Source: Flavobacteriales bacterium (GTDB lineage: Bacteria; Bacteroidota; Bacteroidia; Flavobacteriales_D; Sanyastnellaceae). From it: DNA of 64,000 nt. Shown here in pieces: positions 18,382 to 30,033 of this stretch. The notes beneath the pieces were generated by a model that saw nothing but the letters and a program-made list of their open reading frames with translations, had not been told where the DNA came from and searched no databases. The DNA lies in contig JAGYJM010000002.1 of assembly GCA_018402085.1 (NCBI GenBank), forward strand, positions 1,922,001 to 1,986,000. The letters run 5' to 3'. The translations under genes and the position numbers were made by a program. Numbering within the stretch: position 1 is the stretch's first letter; each line of letters opens with the position of its first letter.

Positions 18382-18402
18382 CCGCGCGAAAGCGCGGGAT
18401 GC
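18382..18402 (+). repeat. 21-bp GATGC-tailed hairpin element (intergenic)
   Basis: Stem CCGCGC, loop GAAA, stem GCGCGG, tail GATGC. The bases after the tail (CTCGG...CACAC) resemble those after the copy at 45840, so conservation may extend beyond 21 bp for intergenic copies. Confidence 0.7.
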
Positions 18403-18550
18403 CTCGGTACACACAACTCACGCAAATGCTCCGCTGATTCAGGGGAGCTACAGATGCCGCGCAGGGGCACTCGGATGAGGGGCTTCAGGAGGCCTGTGTG
18501 CCTCTAACAACAGGCCAAATGCCATAGAGACGAGGAATGTGACAGGATAT

Positions 18551-18580
18551 AAAAAAGGCCGCCCAATGGCGGCCTTTTTC
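18551..18580 (-). terminator. Rho-independent terminator after rpoC
   Basis: The 7-bp GC stem GGCCGCC/GGCGGCC with a CAAT loop (18557-18574) is flanked by an A-run on the left and a T-run on the right. It works in the minus direction for rpoC and could also stop plus-strand transcription from the gene ending at 18340. Confidence 0.85.
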
Positions 18581-18599
18581 CTTATAGCTGAAAGACAGT

Positions 18600-21500
18600 T
18601 TATTCTGCTGTCGCTTCTTCTTTTGCTTCCATAAGTGCATCGTACTCTTCTTTCGAACCGACAATATTCTTGTGGAAACGACGCATCCCTGTACCAGCAG
18701 GAATGAGGTGTCCGACAATCACATTTTCTTTCAGTCCCATCAGGAAATCCACCTTACCGCTTACTGCAGCCTCGTTAAGCACCTTAGTTGTTTCCTGGAA
18801 GGAAGCAGCGGAGATGAACGACTTGGTTTGCAGCGAAGCACGGGTGATTCCCTGGAGCAGTGGTCGAGAAGTTGCCGGTATCGCTTCACGCGCTTCCACA
18901 ACTTGTTTATCACGACGTCGAAGCATCGAGTTTTCGTCTCTGAGTCGGCGGGCACTTACGATCTGCCCCAACTTGAGATTTTCAGATTCTCCGGCATCGG
19001 TCACCACCATCATACCGTAGATGCGATCGTTTTCTTCCATGAAGTCGATCTTTTCTACGTTCTGCTTTTCGAGAAAACGGGTATCACCCTGATCTTCGAT
19101 CACCACTTTTTTCATCATTTGGCGAACGATCACCTCGAAGTGCTTATCGTTGATCTTAACCCCTTGCAGACGGTAGACCTCCTGAATTTCGTTCACGATG
19201 TACTCCTGAACGGCAGTTGGCCCTTCAATTGCGAGGATATCAGCGGGTGTAATAGCACCATCTGAGAGCTGCATGCCAGCTCTTACGTAGTCATTTTCCT
19301 GAACAAGGATGTGTTTTGAAAGCGGCACGAGGTATTTTTTGGGAGAACCAGTTTTAGGTTCTACGATGATCTCGCGGTTACCCCGTTTGATCTTACCATA
19401 CGATACAATGCCATCCACTTCAGAAACAACCGCAGGGTTTGACGGATTACGAGCCTCGAAGAGCTCTGTTACCCGAGGCAGACCTCCGGTGATATCACCG
19501 CTTTTACCGGCAACCCGAGGGATTTTCGCAAGGATTCTACCTTCAGCGATCTCAGCCCCCTCCTCGACGGAAATGTGAGCACCTACCGGAAGTGAGTAAA
19601 CTTTAGCCACTTCTTTGCCTTTCACGATATGGATCGCAGGGTTTTTCTTTTTGTCTTTTGTCTCAGTGATCACCATTTCACGGAAGCCGGTTTGCTCATC
19701 CTGTTCAACCCGGTAGGTAATGCCTTCTTCTACCGCGTCAAATTTCGCGACACCATCAGCTTCACTGATGATAACATTGTTGTACGGGTCCCAGGTGCAA
19801 ATGAGGTCACTTTTCTTCACGTTGTCACCGTCTTTCACCGCGAGAATGGCTCCGTACGGGAGGTTCGTTGAAGAAAGGGTCACATTCGTTTTAGGATCGA
19901 TGACTTTGAGTTCAGTAGAACGTGACACCACAATTTGATCGATGGTACCTTCTTGTGACATTCTGCCTACAGTTCGAAGCTCTTCCATTTCAATGCGTCC
20001 GGAGTGTTTGGCACGAATCTCGTTTTCATCTGAGATCTTCGATGCCGTACCCCCTACGTGGAACGTACGCAGTGTGAGCTGAGTACCCGGCTCCCCAATT
20101 GACTGAGCAGCAATAACACCTACTGCTTCTCCGTCTTGAACCATACGGCCTGTTGAGAGGTTGCGACCGTAACATTTCGAACAGACCCCCATTTTAGACT
20201 CGCACGTTAGTACAGAGCGGATTTCAACTTCTTCAATTCCGTTCTCGTCGAGCATCGTCGCCACCTCTTCACTGATCTCACTGCCACCCTCGAGGATAAT
20301 TTCTCCTGTTTCAGGGTGGTATATATGATCTGCAGCGAAACGTCCGACAATGCGTTCATTCAGCGTCTCAACGATATCCTCATTTTTCTTCAACGCAGTA
20401 GCAACGATACCCCGGAGAGTACCGCAGTCTTCTTCAGAGATGATCACATCTTGTGCTACATCCACGAGGCGTCGGGTCAAGTAACCTGCGTCGGCAGTTT
20501 TAAGAGCGGTATCCGCGAGACCTTTTCGTGCACCGTGAGTAGAAATGAAGTACTCAAGAATAGACAGACCTTCTTTGAAGTTGGAGAGGATTGGATTCTC
20601 GATGATGTCTTGTCCGCCTGTTGCAGAAGACTTTTGTGGCTTGGCCATCAAACCACGCATTCCGCTCAACTGGCGAATCTGCTCTTTCGACCCCCTTGCA
20701 CCGGAGTGCATCATCATGTAGATCGAGTTGAAGCCCTGACGGTCTGATTCAAGACGATCCATGAGAATATTGGTAAGACGCGAATTGGTATGCGTCCAGA
20801 TATCAATAATCTGGTTGTAGCGCTCATTGAAGGTGATGAGCCCCATGTTGTAATTGTCCATCACTTCCTTAACCTTCTGCTGCGCATCCAGCACCAGTGT
20901 TTCTTTCTCCGGTGGGATGATAACATCATTCAGGTTGAAGGAGAGCCCGCCTTTGAATGCCATGTAATAGCCCATCGACTTGATATCATCAAGGAACTGC
21001 ACAGTGCGCGGCACACCAACCGTTTTGAGGATTCGCCCAATGATGTCACGAAGTGCTTTCTTGGTCAGAAGTTGATTGATGTACCCGGCCTCATCGGGAA
21101 CGAGCTCATTGAAAAGCACACGTCCGGTAGTGGTTTCAATCATCTCGCTTTTGCCTTCTGGATTGGTCCAGCGAAGCTTGATATGCGAATGAAGATCGAG
21201 TTTTCCTTCGTTGTGAGCGATATTGACCTCTTCAGGAGAGTAGAAGGTCATCCCTTCACCCTTCATTGGTTCTTCTTCGGTTGCTTTCTTACCCTTTGTG
21301 ATGTAGTACAGACCGAGCACCATATCTTGCGAAGGAACGGTAATTGGTGCGCCATTCGCAGGGTTGAGAATGTTATGTGAGGCCAGCATAAGCAGCTGTG
21401 CTTCAAGAATCGCAGCGTTTCCTAGCGGCAAGTGCACCGCCATTTGGTCACCATCGAAGTCAGCGTTGAATGCCGTACACACAAGTGGGTGTAGCTGAAT

Positions 21501-22889
21501 CGCTTTACCCTCAATCAGTTTTGGCTGGAAAGCCTGAATACCGAGACGGTGTAGCGTTGGGGCCCGGTTGAGTAGTACAGGGTGTCCTTTCAATACATTC
21601 TCAAGAATATCCCATACGACCGGTTCTTTGCGGTCAACAATCTTTTTTGCGGATTTGACAGTTTTCACGATGCCACGCTCGATCATCTTTCTGATGATAA
21701 AAGGCTTGTAAAGCTCCGCGGCCATGTTTTTGGGGAGTCCGCATTCATGCAACTTCAAATCTGGACCTACAACGATTACTGAACGAGCCGAGTAATCGAC
21801 TCGCTTACCGAGGAGGTTCTGACGGAATCGTCCTTGCTTACCTTTCAGGCTATCGGAGAGTGATTTGAGTGGGCGATTTGACTCTGTTTTAACAGCACTC
21901 GATTTTCGTGAGTTATCAAACAGCGAATCAACCGCTTCCTGAAGCATTCGTTTCTCATTGCGGAGAATGACTTCGGGCGCTTTAATCTCAATCAAGCGTT
22001 TCAAGCGATTGTTGCGAATGATCACACGACGATAGAGATCGTTGAGGTCAGAAGTTGCGAAGCGGCCTCCATCGAGCGGAACGAGGGGGCGAAGTTCCGG
22101 TGGTATAACCGGTACAACTTTGATGACCATCCATTCAGGGCGGTTTTCTATTCGCTGGTTCGCATCACGCAGGGCTTCTACCACTTGGAGACGCTTCAGC
22201 GCTTCATTCTTACGTTGCTGTGACGTCTCAGTATTGGCCTGGTGTCTCAGTTCATAAGATAATGAATCCAGATCGAGGTTCATCAACAAATCATGCAAGG
22301 CTTCCGCCCCCATCTTGGCGATGAACTTATTCGGATCTTTATCGTCAAGGTACAGGTTATCTTTCGGGAGGGTATCGAGAATGTCGAGGTACTCTTCTTC
22401 AGTGAGGTAATCCATGGTCTGCAGCGGATTCCCTTCTTTATCACTTGCAGGACCAGGTTGTACGACGACATAACGTTCGTAGTAAATGATCTGATCAAGC
22501 TTTTTGGTCGGGAGTCCGAGGAGGTAACCGATTTTATTCGGAAGCGACTTGAAATACCAGATATGAGCCACTGGCACTACAAGTTGGATGTGTCCCAGAC
22601 GCTCACGGCGCACCTTCTTCTCGGTCACTTCAACGCCGCATCGGTCACATACAATTCCTTTATATCGGATTCGCTTGTATTTACCGCAGTGGCATTCATA
22701 GTCTTTCACCGGACCAAAAATACGCTCACAAAAGAGGCCATCTCTTTCCGGCTTGTAAGTCCGGTAGTTGATTGTCTCCGGTTTCAGGACCTCACCGTGT
22801 GACTGCGCCAGGATTTGCTCTGGAGATGCCAGGGAGATCGTGATCGTTGTGAAATCACTATTGAGTTTACTATTTCGTTTCTGAGTCAT
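18600..22889 (-). CDS. rpoC: RNA polymerase beta' subunit
   Basis: The catalytic large subunit of RNA polymerase has 1429 residues. The first zinc site is formed by C66, C68, C81 and C84 (CHCGKYK ... CDRCG). The Mg2+ site is the invariant NADFDGDQ, and the second zinc site is in [15 protein letters not shown]. The C-terminal [14 protein letters not shown] segment is also typical. It follows rpoB by 45 bp and ends the ribosomal/RNA polymerase cluster, with a strong terminator 20 bp beyond the stop. Confidence 0.99.
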   Translation of the reverse strand: MTQKRNSKLNSDFTTITISLASPEQILAQSHGEVLKPETINYRTYKPERDGLFCERIFGPVKDYECHCGKYKRIRYKGIVCDRCGVEVTEKKVRRERLGHIQLVVPVAHIWYFKSLPNKIGYLLGLPTKKLDQIIYYERYVVVQPGPASDKEGNPLQTMDYLTEEEYLDILDTLPKDNLYLDDKDPNKFIAKMGAEALHDLLMNLDLDSLSYELRHQANTETSQQRKNEALKRLQVVEALRDANQRIENRPEWMVIKVVPVIPPELRPLVPLDGGRFATSDLNDLYRRVIIRNNRLKRLIEIKAPEVILRNEKRMLQEAVDSLFDNSRKSSAVKTESNRPLKSLSDSLKGKQGRFRQNLLGKRVDYSARSVIVVGPDLKLHECGLPKNMAAELYKPFIIRKMIERGIVKTVKSAKKIVDRKEPVVWDILENVLKGHPVLLNRAPTLHRLGIQAFQPKLIEGKAIQLHPLVCTAFNADFDGDQMAVHLPLGNAAILEAQLLMLASHNILNPANGAPITVPSQDMVLGLYYITKGKKATEEEPMKGEGMTFYSPEEVNIAHNEGKLDLHSHIKLRWTNPEGKSEMIETTTGRVLFNELVPDEAGYINQLLTKKALRDIIGRILKTVGVPRTVQFLDDIKSMGYYMAFKGGLSFNLNDVIIPPEKETLVLDAQQKVKEVMDNYNMGLITFNERYNQIIDIWTHTNSRLTNILMDRLESDRQGFNSIYMMMHSGARGSKEQIRQLSGMRGLMAKPQKSSATGGQDIIENPILSNFKEGLSILEYFISTHGARKGLADTALKTADAGYLTRRLVDVAQDVIISEEDCGTLRGIVATALKKNEDIVETLNERIVGRFAADHIYHPETGEIILEGGSEISEEVATMLDENGIEEVEIRSVLTCESKMGVCSKCYGRNLSTGRMVQDGEAVGVIAAQSIGEPGTQLTLRTFHVGGTASKISDENEIRAKHSGRIEMEELRTVGRMSQEGTIDQIVVSRSTELKVIDPKTNVTLSSTNLPYGAILAVKDGDNVKKSDLICTWDPYNNVIISEADGVAKFDAVEEGITYRVEQDEQTGFREMVITETKDKKKNPAIHIVKGKEVAKVYSLPVGAHISVEEGAEIAEGRILAKIPRVAGKSGDITGGLPRVTELFEARNPSNPAVVSEVDGIVSYGKIKRGNREIIVEPKTGSPKKYLVPLSKHILVQENDYVRAGMQLSDGAITPADILAIEGPTAVQEYIVNEIQEVYRLQGVKINDKHFEVIVRQMMKKVVIEDQGDTRFLEKQNVEKIDFMEENDRIYGMMVVTDAGESENLKLGQIVSARRLRDENSMLRRRDKQVVEAREAIPATSRPLLQGITRASLQTKSFISAASFQETTKVLNEAAVSGKVDFLMGLKENVIVGHLIPAGTGMRRFHKNIVGSKEEYDALMEAKEEATAE

Positions 22890-22934
22890 ATCAATAATTG
22901 CTAAGAGGTGGGTAACTGGTGGTCACAATGACCG

Positions 22935-25900
22935 TTAGTCAAGCGAAATGGTCAATCCTAATCCGCGCAATTCATGCAACAGTACGTTGAATGATTCGGG
23001 GATTCCCGGTGTTGGGAGGGTTTCTCCCTTCACGATTGATTCATAAGCTTTTGCTCGTCCGATAACGTCATCCGACTTTACGGTAAGGATTTCCTGGAGA
23101 ATGTGCGCTGCACCGAATGCTTCAAGAGCCCACACCTCCATTTCACCAAATCGTTGACCACCGAACTGTGCTTTACCACCGAGCGGTTGTTGAGTAATGA
23201 GCGAGTACGGACCGATTGAACGGGCGTGCATTTTATCGTCAACCATGTGGCTGAGCTTGAGCATGTAGATCACTCCAACGGTTGCCGGTTGATCAAATCT
23301 TACTCCTGTGCCACCGTCGTAGAGGTAAGTCACGCCATACTCAGGCACACCAGCTTCTTCGGTATATGCATTGATATTTGCGATTGAAGCTCCATCAAAG
23401 ATTGGTGTTGCGAACTTCACCCCGAGTTTCTCACCTGCCCAACCAAGAACCGTTTCATATATCTGACCGAGGTTCATCCGGGAAGGTACCCCGAGTGGGT
23501 TAAGCACGATATCTACTGGTGTTCCGTCATCGAGGAATGGCATATCCTCCTGGCGAACAATTCGCGCCACGATGCCTTTGTTACCGTGGCGGCCGGCCAT
23601 TTTATCACCCACTTTCAGCTTGCGCTTCTGAGCGATGTAGACTTTAGCCAGCTTCTGAATACCCGGAGGCAATTCGTCACCAATCGTAATTTGAAGCTTT
23701 TTACGCTTTTGCTGACCGAGCAGGTCATTGTACTTAAGGTTGTAGTTGTGCACAAGGCGTCGCACCAACAGATTCTGATCCTTATCACGCGTCCAACCGT
23801 CTGCATTCACGATAGAATAGTCAAGCGATTGCAGTGCTTTGGCTGTGAACTTGACACCTTTTTTGATCTGCTCTTCTTTGTAGTAGTTCGACACCCCTTG
23901 AGATGTTTTTCCTCCTACCAGCTTCATGAGCTTATCAACTAGCAATTTCTTCAGTTCTGCAGCTTCTCTTTCAAATTCTTTGTCGAGTGTATCAATAATC
24001 GCTTTGTCAGACGCTTTGGCCTTGCGGTCTTTGTTGGCTCGCGAGAAGAGTTTTTTATCAATGACCACGCCACGTGATGACGGCGGTACTTTGAGAGATG
24101 CATCCTTCACGTCACCAGCCTTATCACCGAAGATGGCACGCAGAAGTTTCTCTTCAGGTGACGGGTCTGTCTCCCCTTTCGGTGTGATTTTACCGATCAG
24201 AATATCACCTTCTTTCACTTCGGCTCCGATGCGGATAAGACCGTTTTCATCGAGGTCCTTGGTGGCTTCTTCACTCACATTCGGGATATCCGCTGTCAGC
24301 TCTTCTGCACCTCGCTTTGTATCGCGCACTTCCAGCACATACTCAGTGACGTGAACCGAGGTAAAGATATCTTCCCGAACTACCTTTTCAGAAATAACGA
24401 TTGCATCCTCAAAGTTGTATCCTTTCCAAGGCATGAAGGCCACTTTCAGGTTACGTCCGAGCGCGAGTTCACCTTTCTGTGTACCATACCCTTCAACAAG
24501 TACGTCTCCCTTCTTCACCTTGTCTCCAACTTTGACGATCGGACGAAGGCTGATGCTTGAGCCCTGGTTGGTTTTAGCAAACTTCGTAACAGGGTATGAT
24601 TTCACGTCGTCGTCAAATGACACGAGTCTGTCTTCCTCGGTCATTTTATACCGAATGCGGATTTCTTTTGCATCAACATAATCAACCACTCCATCGTCTT
24701 CAGCCCTCGCCAGCACACGTGAATCACGAGCAACGCGTCCTTCGAGTCCAGTACCGACAATTGGGGATTCCGGGCGCATCAGCGGAACCGCCTGGCGCAT
24801 CATGTTGGAGCCCATCAGTGCCCGGTTCGCATCATCGTGCTCGAGAAACGGAATGAGCGAAGCCGCAATTGATGCAATTTGGTTTGGCGCAACGTCCATC
24901 AATTTCAAATCTGACGGGGGCACAACCGGGAAATCACCTTCAAGTCGAGCTTTGACGAGGTCAGTCTGGAACTCTCCTTTTTCGTTTACCTCAGCGTTTG
25001 CCTGAGCTATGATTTGTTCATCCTCTTCTTCGGCAGAGAGGTAAGTAATGGCATCTTCGCCATACTTAGCGGTTCCGTTGACCACTTGGCGGTAAGGCGT
25101 TTCGATAAAGCCGAGACGATCCACTTTCGCATAGACACAGAGCGAGCTGATCAAACCAATGTTAGGCCCCTCAGGTGTCTCAATGGTGCATAGCCTGCCG
25201 TAGTGCGTGTAGTGAACGTCACGCACCTCGAAGCCTGCTCGTTCACGCGACAGACCGCCCGGTCCGAGGGCGGAGATACGGCGTTTGTGAGTAACCTCAG
25301 AAAGCGGATTCGTTTGGTCCATGAACTGTGACAGCTGGTTTGTCCCGAAGAACGAGTTGATCACAGAAGAAAGGGTTTTCGCATTGATCAGGTCAGTAGG
25401 CGTAAACACCTCATTGTCGCGGACATTCATTCGCTCGCGGATGGTACGAGCCATACGAGCCAGACCGACACCAAATTGGGTGTACAGCTGTTCACCAACC
25501 GTGCGCACGCGACGGTTTGATAGGTGGTCGATATCATCTACGTCTGCCTTGGTATTTACCAGGTCAATGAGATAAGTGATGATCGACAGGATATCTTGTT
25601 TGGTGAGCGTTCGGCTTTCCATCGACTCTTCGAGACCGAGTTTTCGGTTAATGCGGAAGCGCCCAACTTCACCGAGGTCATAGCGTTGCTCTGAGAAGAA
25701 GAGTTTATCGATCACACCGCGCGCCGTTTCCATATCGGGTGGCTCTGCATTGCGGAGTTGGCGATAGATGTACTCTACGGCTTCTTTTTCGGAGTTGGAG
25801 GTATCCTTTTGAAGCGTATTATATATGATCGTGTAATCGGCCTGATTAATATCTTCTTTGTGGAGAATAATGGTCTTCGTACCGGAGTCCAGAATTTGCT

Positions 25901-26756
25901 CCATATGCTCCTTTTCGAGCACCGTTTCACGGTCGATGATCACTTCATTACGTTCGATAGAAACCACCTCTCCGGTATCTTCATCAACGAAGTCTTCCAC
26001 CCAACTTTTGAGCACACGGGCGGCGAGTCTTCTGCCCAGCACTTTTTTAAGTCCCGTTTTACTCACTTTGACTTCTTCGGCAAGGTCAAAGATTTCAAGA
26101 ATGTCTTTATCGCTTTCGTAACCAATGGCACGAAGCAGCGTTGTTACAGGCAACTTTTTCTTTCGGTCGATATAAGCATACATGACACTATTGATGTCAG
26201 TCGCGAATTCGATCCAGGAACCTTTAAAAGGAATGATCCGAGCTGAGTACAACTTGGTACCATTTGCGTGGCGGCTCTGACCGAAGAACACTCCCGGAGA
26301 ACGGTGAAGTTGATTAACGATGACCCGTTCAGCACCATTCACCACGAATGAACCTCTCGGAGTCATGTACGGAATCAGCCCCAGGTATACATCCTGAACA
26401 ATCGTTTCAAAGTCTTCGTGTTCCGGATCAGTGCAATATAGCTTCAGCTTTGCCTTCAGTGGAACGGAGTATGTAAGTCCGCGCTCGATGCACTCTTCGA
26501 TGGTGTATCTAGGTGGATCGATGAAGTAATCCAGGAACTCCAGCACGAATTGGTTTCGGGTATCCGTGATGGGGAAATTTTCGCTGAACACCTTAAACAG
26601 GCCTTCATTCGTTCGATCTTCCGGGTTCGTCTCCAATTGAAAGAACTCCTGGAAAGACCGCAATTGGATTTCCAGAAAATCAGGGTAATCAAAGTCGCGA
26701 CGAGCGCTAGTGAAGTCGATCCGTTGATCGGAATTTTTGTACGTGACCAATGCCAT
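22935..26756 (-). CDS. rpoB: RNA polymerase beta subunit
   Basis: The 1273-residue beta subunit carries the rifampicin-pocket region [21 protein letters not shown] with the usual sensitive-type residues, then [15 protein letters not shown], the flap and the C-terminal [21 protein letters not shown]. It begins 120 bp after the rplL stop; that gap contains a long perfect hairpin (26818-26853) that may lower read-through into rpoBC. Transcribed in the standard order rplKAJL-rpoBC. Confidence 0.99.
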   Translation of the reverse strand: MALVTYKNSDQRIDFTSARRDFDYPDFLEIQLRSFQEFFQLETNPEDRTNEGLFKVFSENFPITDTRNQFVLEFLDYFIDPPRYTIEECIERGLTYSVPLKAKLKLYCTDPEHEDFETIVQDVYLGLIPYMTPRGSFVVNGAERVIVNQLHRSPGVFFGQSRHANGTKLYSARIIPFKGSWIEFATDINSVMYAYIDRKKKLPVTTLLRAIGYESDKDILEIFDLAEEVKVSKTGLKKVLGRRLAARVLKSWVEDFVDEDTGEVVSIERNEVIIDRETVLEKEHMEQILDSGTKTIILHKEDINQADYTIIYNTLQKDTSNSEKEAVEYIYRQLRNAEPPDMETARGVIDKLFFSEQRYDLGEVGRFRINRKLGLEESMESRTLTKQDILSIITYLIDLVNTKADVDDIDHLSNRRVRTVGEQLYTQFGVGLARMARTIRERMNVRDNEVFTPTDLINAKTLSSVINSFFGTNQLSQFMDQTNPLSEVTHKRRISALGPGGLSRERAGFEVRDVHYTHYGRLCTIETPEGPNIGLISSLCVYAKVDRLGFIETPYRQVVNGTAKYGEDAITYLSAEEEDEQIIAQANAEVNEKGEFQTDLVKARLEGDFPVVPPSDLKLMDVAPNQIASIAASLIPFLEHDDANRALMGSNMMRQAVPLMRPESPIVGTGLEGRVARDSRVLARAEDDGVVDYVDAKEIRIRYKMTEEDRLVSFDDDVKSYPVTKFAKTNQGSSISLRPIVKVGDKVKKGDVLVEGYGTQKGELALGRNLKVAFMPWKGYNFEDAIVISEKVVREDIFTSVHVTEYVLEVRDTKRGAEELTADIPNVSEEATKDLDENGLIRIGAEVKEGDILIGKITPKGETDPSPEEKLLRAIFGDKAGDVKDASLKVPPSSRGVVIDKKLFSRANKDRKAKASDKAIIDTLDKEFEREAAELKKLLVDKLMKLVGGKTSQGVSNYYKEEQIKKGVKFTAKALQSLDYSIVNADGWTRDKDQNLLVRRLVHNYNLKYNDLLGQQKRKKLQITIGDELPPGIQKLAKVYIAQKRKLKVGDKMAGRHGNKGIVARIVRQEDMPFLDDGTPVDIVLNPLGVPSRMNLGQIYETVLGWAGEKLGVKFATPIFDGASIANINAYTEEAGVPEYGVTYLYDGGTGVRFDQPATVGVIYMLKLSHMVDDKMHARSIGPYSLITQQPLGGKAQFGGQRFGEMEVWALEAFGAAHILQEILTVKSDDVIGRAKAYESIVKGETLPTPGIPESFNVLLHELRGLGLTISLD

Positions 26757-26817
26757 TGGGTTTACAGACTAAGGGTACAACAAAGGAAAGAAATGCAGGT
26801 TCGATAAAGGTAGAAAA

Positions 26818-26853
26818 GGGTTTAGGCCTGAACCTGCGGTCCGGCCTAAACCC
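26818..26853 (-). terminator. Attenuator-like hairpin between rplL and rpoB
   Basis: A perfect 11-bp stem (GGGTTTAGGCC with its complement) encloses a 14-nt loop, followed on the minus strand by TTTTCTACCTTT. In other bacteria this gap holds a partial terminator that sets the ratio of ribosomal protein to RNA polymerase. The same role is inferred here. Confidence 0.65.
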
Positions 26854-26876
26854 TGAGGGAGAAGTTGTTCAGCTTC

Positions 26877-27254
26877 TTACTTGATTTCAACTTCCGCTCC
26901 GGCTTCTTCGAGTTGTGACTTGAGGGATTCTGCTTCATCCTTCGGCACACCTTCTTTAATCGGAGCAGGAGCTTTATCTACGATCTCTTTGGCTTCTTTC
27001 AGGCCAAGACCCGTTAATTCTTTCACGAGTTTCACCACTTTCAGTTTTGCACCTCCAGCAGCACTCAGAATTACGTCGAATTCGGTTTTCTCTTCAGCGC
27101 CTCCAGCATCGCCGCCACCGGCAGGGCCGGCAACAACAGCTGCTGCAGCAGCAGGTTCAATTCCGTATTCTTCTTTGAGGATCTCAGCCAATTCGTTAAC
27201 CTCTTTTACGGTGAGGTTTACGAGATCTTCAGCCATAGCTTTCAAATCCGCCAT
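26877..27254 (-). CDS. rplL: Ribosomal protein bL12 (L7/L12)
   Basis: The stalk protein that recruits translation GTPases has 125 residues. It has an N-terminal dimerisation helix region, an Ala/Gly-rich hinge ([18 protein letters not shown]) and the C-terminal domain with KTEFDVIL and [14 protein letters not shown]. It lies 39 bp after rplJ, the usual partner that anchors it to the ribosome. Confidence 0.98.
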   Translation of the reverse strand: MADLKAMAEDLVNLTVKEVNELAEILKEEYGIEPAAAAAVVAGPAGGGDAGGAEEKTEFDVILSAAGGAKLKVVKLVKELTGLGLKEAKEIVDKAPAPIKEGVPKDEAESLKSQLEEAGAEVEIK

Positions 27255-27293
27255 TTTTATTTTGATTTAAAAAGTTCTTGAATGAATAAATGA

Positions 27294-27818
27294 TTATTGT
27301 TCACGCTCTGAGAGCGTTTTTACGAGTCCGGCAATGGTGTTTCCACCTGACTGCAGCGCAGAGAGCACGTTCTTCGCAGGAGACTGGAGAAGTCCTATGA
27401 TATCTCCAATGACCTCCTCCTTAGACTTGATGCTTGCAAGTGCTTCCAGATTTTCATCACCAATGTAACAGTCTGCTTCAATAAATGCGCCCTTAAGAAG
27501 GGGACGGTCGTTGTTCTTACGGAAATCTTTGATCAGTTTCGCAGGTGTACTACCTACTGACGTAATCATGAGCGCAGTTTGACCTTTCAATGCATCATAG
27601 AGTGGTTCGAAGTTTTTTTCTTCGACTCGCTCCATAGCGATTTTAAGCAAGGTATTTTTAACTACGCGCAGGGTGATATCCTTTTTGAAACATTCCCTTC
27701 TCAGTTGGCTGGTCGTGAGTGAATCAAGTCCTGAGGCATCTGTCAAATACAAGACAGGGTTATCCGTCAGAATTCCTTGCAACTCATCTATCATCTGGTT
27801 TTTTTCTTCTCTTGTCAT
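27294..27818 (-). CDS. rplJ: Ribosomal protein uL10
   Basis: uL10 forms the base of the ribosomal stalk with bL12. The frame is open from a GTG at 27836; I prefer ATG 27818 (MTREEKNQMIDEL), the usual family start, with ATG 27824 also possible. Typical blocks are VVKNTLLKIAM and LKGQTALMIT, and the C-terminal helix binds bL12. It follows rplA after a very short gap. Autogenous control through its leader is known in other bacteria, but little leader exists here. Confidence 0.95.
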   Translation of the reverse strand: MTREEKNQMIDELQGILTDNPVLYLTDASGLDSLTTSQLRRECFKKDITLRVVKNTLLKIAMERVEEKNFEPLYDALKGQTALMITSVGSTPAKLIKDFRKNNDRPLLKGAFIEADCYIGDENLEALASIKSKEEVIGDIIGLLQSPAKNVLSALQSGGNTIAGLVKTLSEREQ

Positions 27819-27842
27819 CTTCATGAAGAATTTCACCAGTTA

Positions 27843-28538
27843 CTAAGCCGTAACTGATTTGGGTTCAACCTTCACTCCTGGGCTCATCGTAGCACTTAGG
27901 CTGATGCTTCTGATGTAAGTTCCTTTCGCCGCAGCCGGCTTCATACGCAAGAGGGTCTGTAAGAGCTCTCTAGCGTTATCAGCCAGTTTGTCGTTGTCAA
28001 AAGAGACTTTACCGATTGAAGCATGCACGATACCGTACTTGTCAACCTTAAAGTCAATTTTTCCGGCCTTTACATCTTGCACAGCCTTGCCGATATCCAT
28101 CGTAACGGTTCCCGATTTCGGGTTTGGCATGAGTCCGCGCGGGCCGAGAATTCGACCTAACGCACCCACTTTCCCCATTACGCTGGGAACGGTAATCACA
28201 ACATCAATGTCGGTCCACCCGCCTTTGATCTTAGTCAGATACTCATCCAGACCTACGTAATCGGCACCAGCATCGAGTGCTTCTTGCTCCTTGTCAGGAG
28301 TGCAAAGCACCAGCACACGAACATTTTTACCTGTTCCGTGTGGAAGCGATACGGTACCGCGTACCATCTGATTTGACTTTCTGGGATCAACACCAAGGCG
28401 TACAGCGATATCTACAGAAGCATCAAACTTTGTAGATGAGATCGTTTTCACGATAGAAGTCGCTTCCGGCAGTGCGTAGGCACTTTCCGGGTTAAACTTC
28501 TCGAGGGCTGCTTTCCTCTGTTTGGTTAATCTTCCCAT
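27843..28538 (-). CDS. rplA: Ribosomal protein uL1
   Basis: The 231-residue uL1 of the L1 stalk is complete: [19 protein letters not shown] at the start, [21 protein letters not shown], and [17 protein letters not shown] in the RNA-binding region. It sits between rplK (20 bp upstream) and rplJ. uL1 commonly represses its own operon in other bacteria; no mimic site was identified here. Confidence 0.98.
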   Translation of the reverse strand: MGRLTKQRKAALEKFNPESAYALPEATSIVKTISSTKFDASVDIAVRLGVDPRKSNQMVRGTVSLPHGTGKNVRVLVLCTPDKEQEALDAGADYVGLDEYLTKIKGGWTDIDVVITVPSVMGKVGALGRILGPRGLMPNPKSGTVTMDIGKAVQDVKAGKIDFKVDKYGIVHASIGKVSFDNDKLADNARELLQTLLRMKPAAAKGTYIRSISLSATMSPGVKVEPKSVTA

Positions 28539-28558
28539 CGTTTCAGTTTTTGATCTGA

Positions 28559-28996
28559 CTAAAATGGCCGGTCACCGCTGATTGTAATACCCATACTTCT
28601 CGCTGTACCTGCAACCATTCTCATGGCTGACTCAGCGGTAAAGCAGTTGAGGTCGGGCATCTTGTCTTCTGCAATTTCGCGCACCTGATCCCATGTCACT
28701 GATTTCACCTTCTTTCTATTGGGCTCCGGAGATCCTTTTTTGATCTTCGCAGCTTCAAGAAGTTGAACAGCGGCAGGTGGTGTTTTGATAATAAAGTCAA
28801 ACGACTTATCACCGTACACCGTGATCACTACTGGCAAAACCTTCCCGGCTTTCTCCTGGGTTCTAGCATTAAACTGCTTACAGAACTCCATGATGTTCAC
28901 CCCTTTTGCACCCAAAGCGGGTCCGACTGGGGGCGACGGGTTGGCTGCACCACCGCGAATTTGCAGTTTGATCAGTCCAGCTACTTCTTTAGCCAT
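28559..28996 (-). CDS. rplK: Ribosomal protein uL11
   Basis: uL11 binds the GTPase-associated centre of 23S rRNA. The 145-residue protein has the proline-rich start [20 protein letters not shown], the [20 protein letters not shown] segment and the C-terminal [12 protein letters not shown]-binding stretch. It lies 87 bp after nusG in the same direction. Confidence 0.98.
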   Translation of the reverse strand: MAKEVAGLIKLQIRGGAANPSPPVGPALGAKGVNIMEFCKQFNARTQEKAGKVLPVVITVYGDKSFDFIIKTPPAAVQLLEAAKIKKGSPEPNRKKVKSVTWDQVREIAEDKMPDLNCFTAESAMRMVAGTARSMGITISGDRPF

Positions 28997-29083
28997 TTTT
29001 TCTGTTTATAATTGGTCAGTCGCGTCGTACAATGGGAAGCATTAAAAAGGACATTGAACGATACGGCTGCGTATTCCTAAAAA

Positions 29084-29635
29084 TCAGGTTTCTTTTTCAA
29101 CCTGCAGGTAGCCAAGCTCCACAGGTGTTTTACGACCGAAGATTTTCACCATAACCTTCAGCTTTTTCTTCTCTTCATTAATCTCCTCAATGGAGCCGTT
29201 AAATCCGTTGAACGGGCCATCGACCACTTTGATCGTTTCGCCAAGAATAAATGGAATGTTCAATTCTTCATCGTTCTCAGCAAGCTCATCCACTTTTCCA
29301 AGGATGCGGTTCACCTCGGATGTGCGCAATGGCATCGGTTCTCCTCGCTTTTCAGCTCCAAGAAATCCGATCACATTTGTAATGTTCCGAATCACGTGAG
29401 GAACCTCTCCAACCAGCACAGCCTCAATTAACACGTAGCCCGGAAAGTAGTTGCGCTCTTTGCTCACTTTTTTCCCATTCCGAATAGTAAACACCTTTTC
29501 GGTTGGGATAAGTACTTGTCCGATGTAATCCTGAAGCCCCTGAGCACTAATTTCGCTCTCAATAGACTCCTTGACCTTCTTCTCTTTTCCGCTAATCGCG
29601 CGGACTACATACCATTTCTTATCTATCTCACCCAT
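29084..29635 (-). CDS. nusG: Transcription antitermination factor NusG
   Basis: NusG binds RNA polymerase and links it to Rho or the ribosome. The 183-residue protein has the NGN domain (WYVVRAISGKEKKVKESIES, then YFPGYVLIEAVL) and a C-terminal KOW domain (VKVVDGPFNGFNGSIEEIN). It follows secE by 14 bp, the conserved order. Confidence 0.97.
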   Translation of the reverse strand: MGEIDKKWYVVRAISGKEKKVKESIESEISAQGLQDYIGQVLIPTEKVFTIRNGKKVSKERNYFPGYVLIEAVLVGEVPHVIRNITNVIGFLGAEKRGEPMPLRTSEVNRILGKVDELAENDEELNIPFILGETIKVVDGPFNGFNGSIEEINEEKKKLKVMVKIFGRKTPVELGYLQVEKET

Positions 29636-29649
29636 AGCAGCAACTCCGA

Positions 29650-29877
29650 TCAGAGCAGGTATTCATAAAGAAAACCGATGATGCCTTTCCAAAAAACATC
29701 TTCACCGGGATTCACACCAAACACATAATCCATGAGGAAAATGAGCCCGGCAATGATCAATGAAGCAATAAATACGAGAACGGACGCCTCCTGAAGTTCT
29801 TTCCAGCTCGGCCAGGTCACTTTATTGACCAGCTCCTGGTAAGACTCTTCGACGTATGTAACGATGCTATTTGCCAT
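29650..29877 (-). CDS. secE: Preprotein translocase subunit SecE
   Basis: SecE is the small clamp subunit of the SecYEG channel. The 75-residue protein has the conserved amphipathic stretch ELVNKVTWPSWKELQEAS followed by one membrane segment (VLVFIASLIIAGLIFLMDYV). The start is ATG 29877 (MANSIVTYVEES); a longer open frame to 29922 would run into the tRNA-Trp gene and is rejected. Confidence 0.95.
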   Translation of the reverse strand: MANSIVTYVEESYQELVNKVTWPSWKELQEASVLVFIASLIIAGLIFLMDYVFGVNPGEDVFWKGIIGFLYEYLL

Positions 29878-29891
29878 CAGTATGTGATTTG

Positions 29892-29964
29892 CACGGGTGG
29901 CAGGACTCGAACCTGCAGCCAACGGTTTTGGAGACCGCTACTCTACCAATTGAGCTACACCCGT
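29892..29964 (-). tRNA. tRNA-Trp (CCA anticodon)
   Basis: A 73-nt cloverleaf with a 7-bp acceptor stem (ACGGGTG/CACCCGT), a D arm with TAGCTCAATTGGTAGAG, the anticodon loop CTCCAAA giving CCA, and a T arm with GGTTCGAGTCC. CCA is not encoded. It sits between tuf and secE, the usual place. Confidence 0.97.
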
Positions 29965-30033
29965 TTGAATATGGCGAAAGAAGGTGATTGATAAACCACC
30001 TTCTTCGCCAAATTTCCGGTTTCTAAAGAACGC

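Noticed and set aside
29878-29922. Longer secE start
   Set aside because: It would extend the coding region into the 3' part of tRNA-Trp; the ATG at 29877 matches the family.
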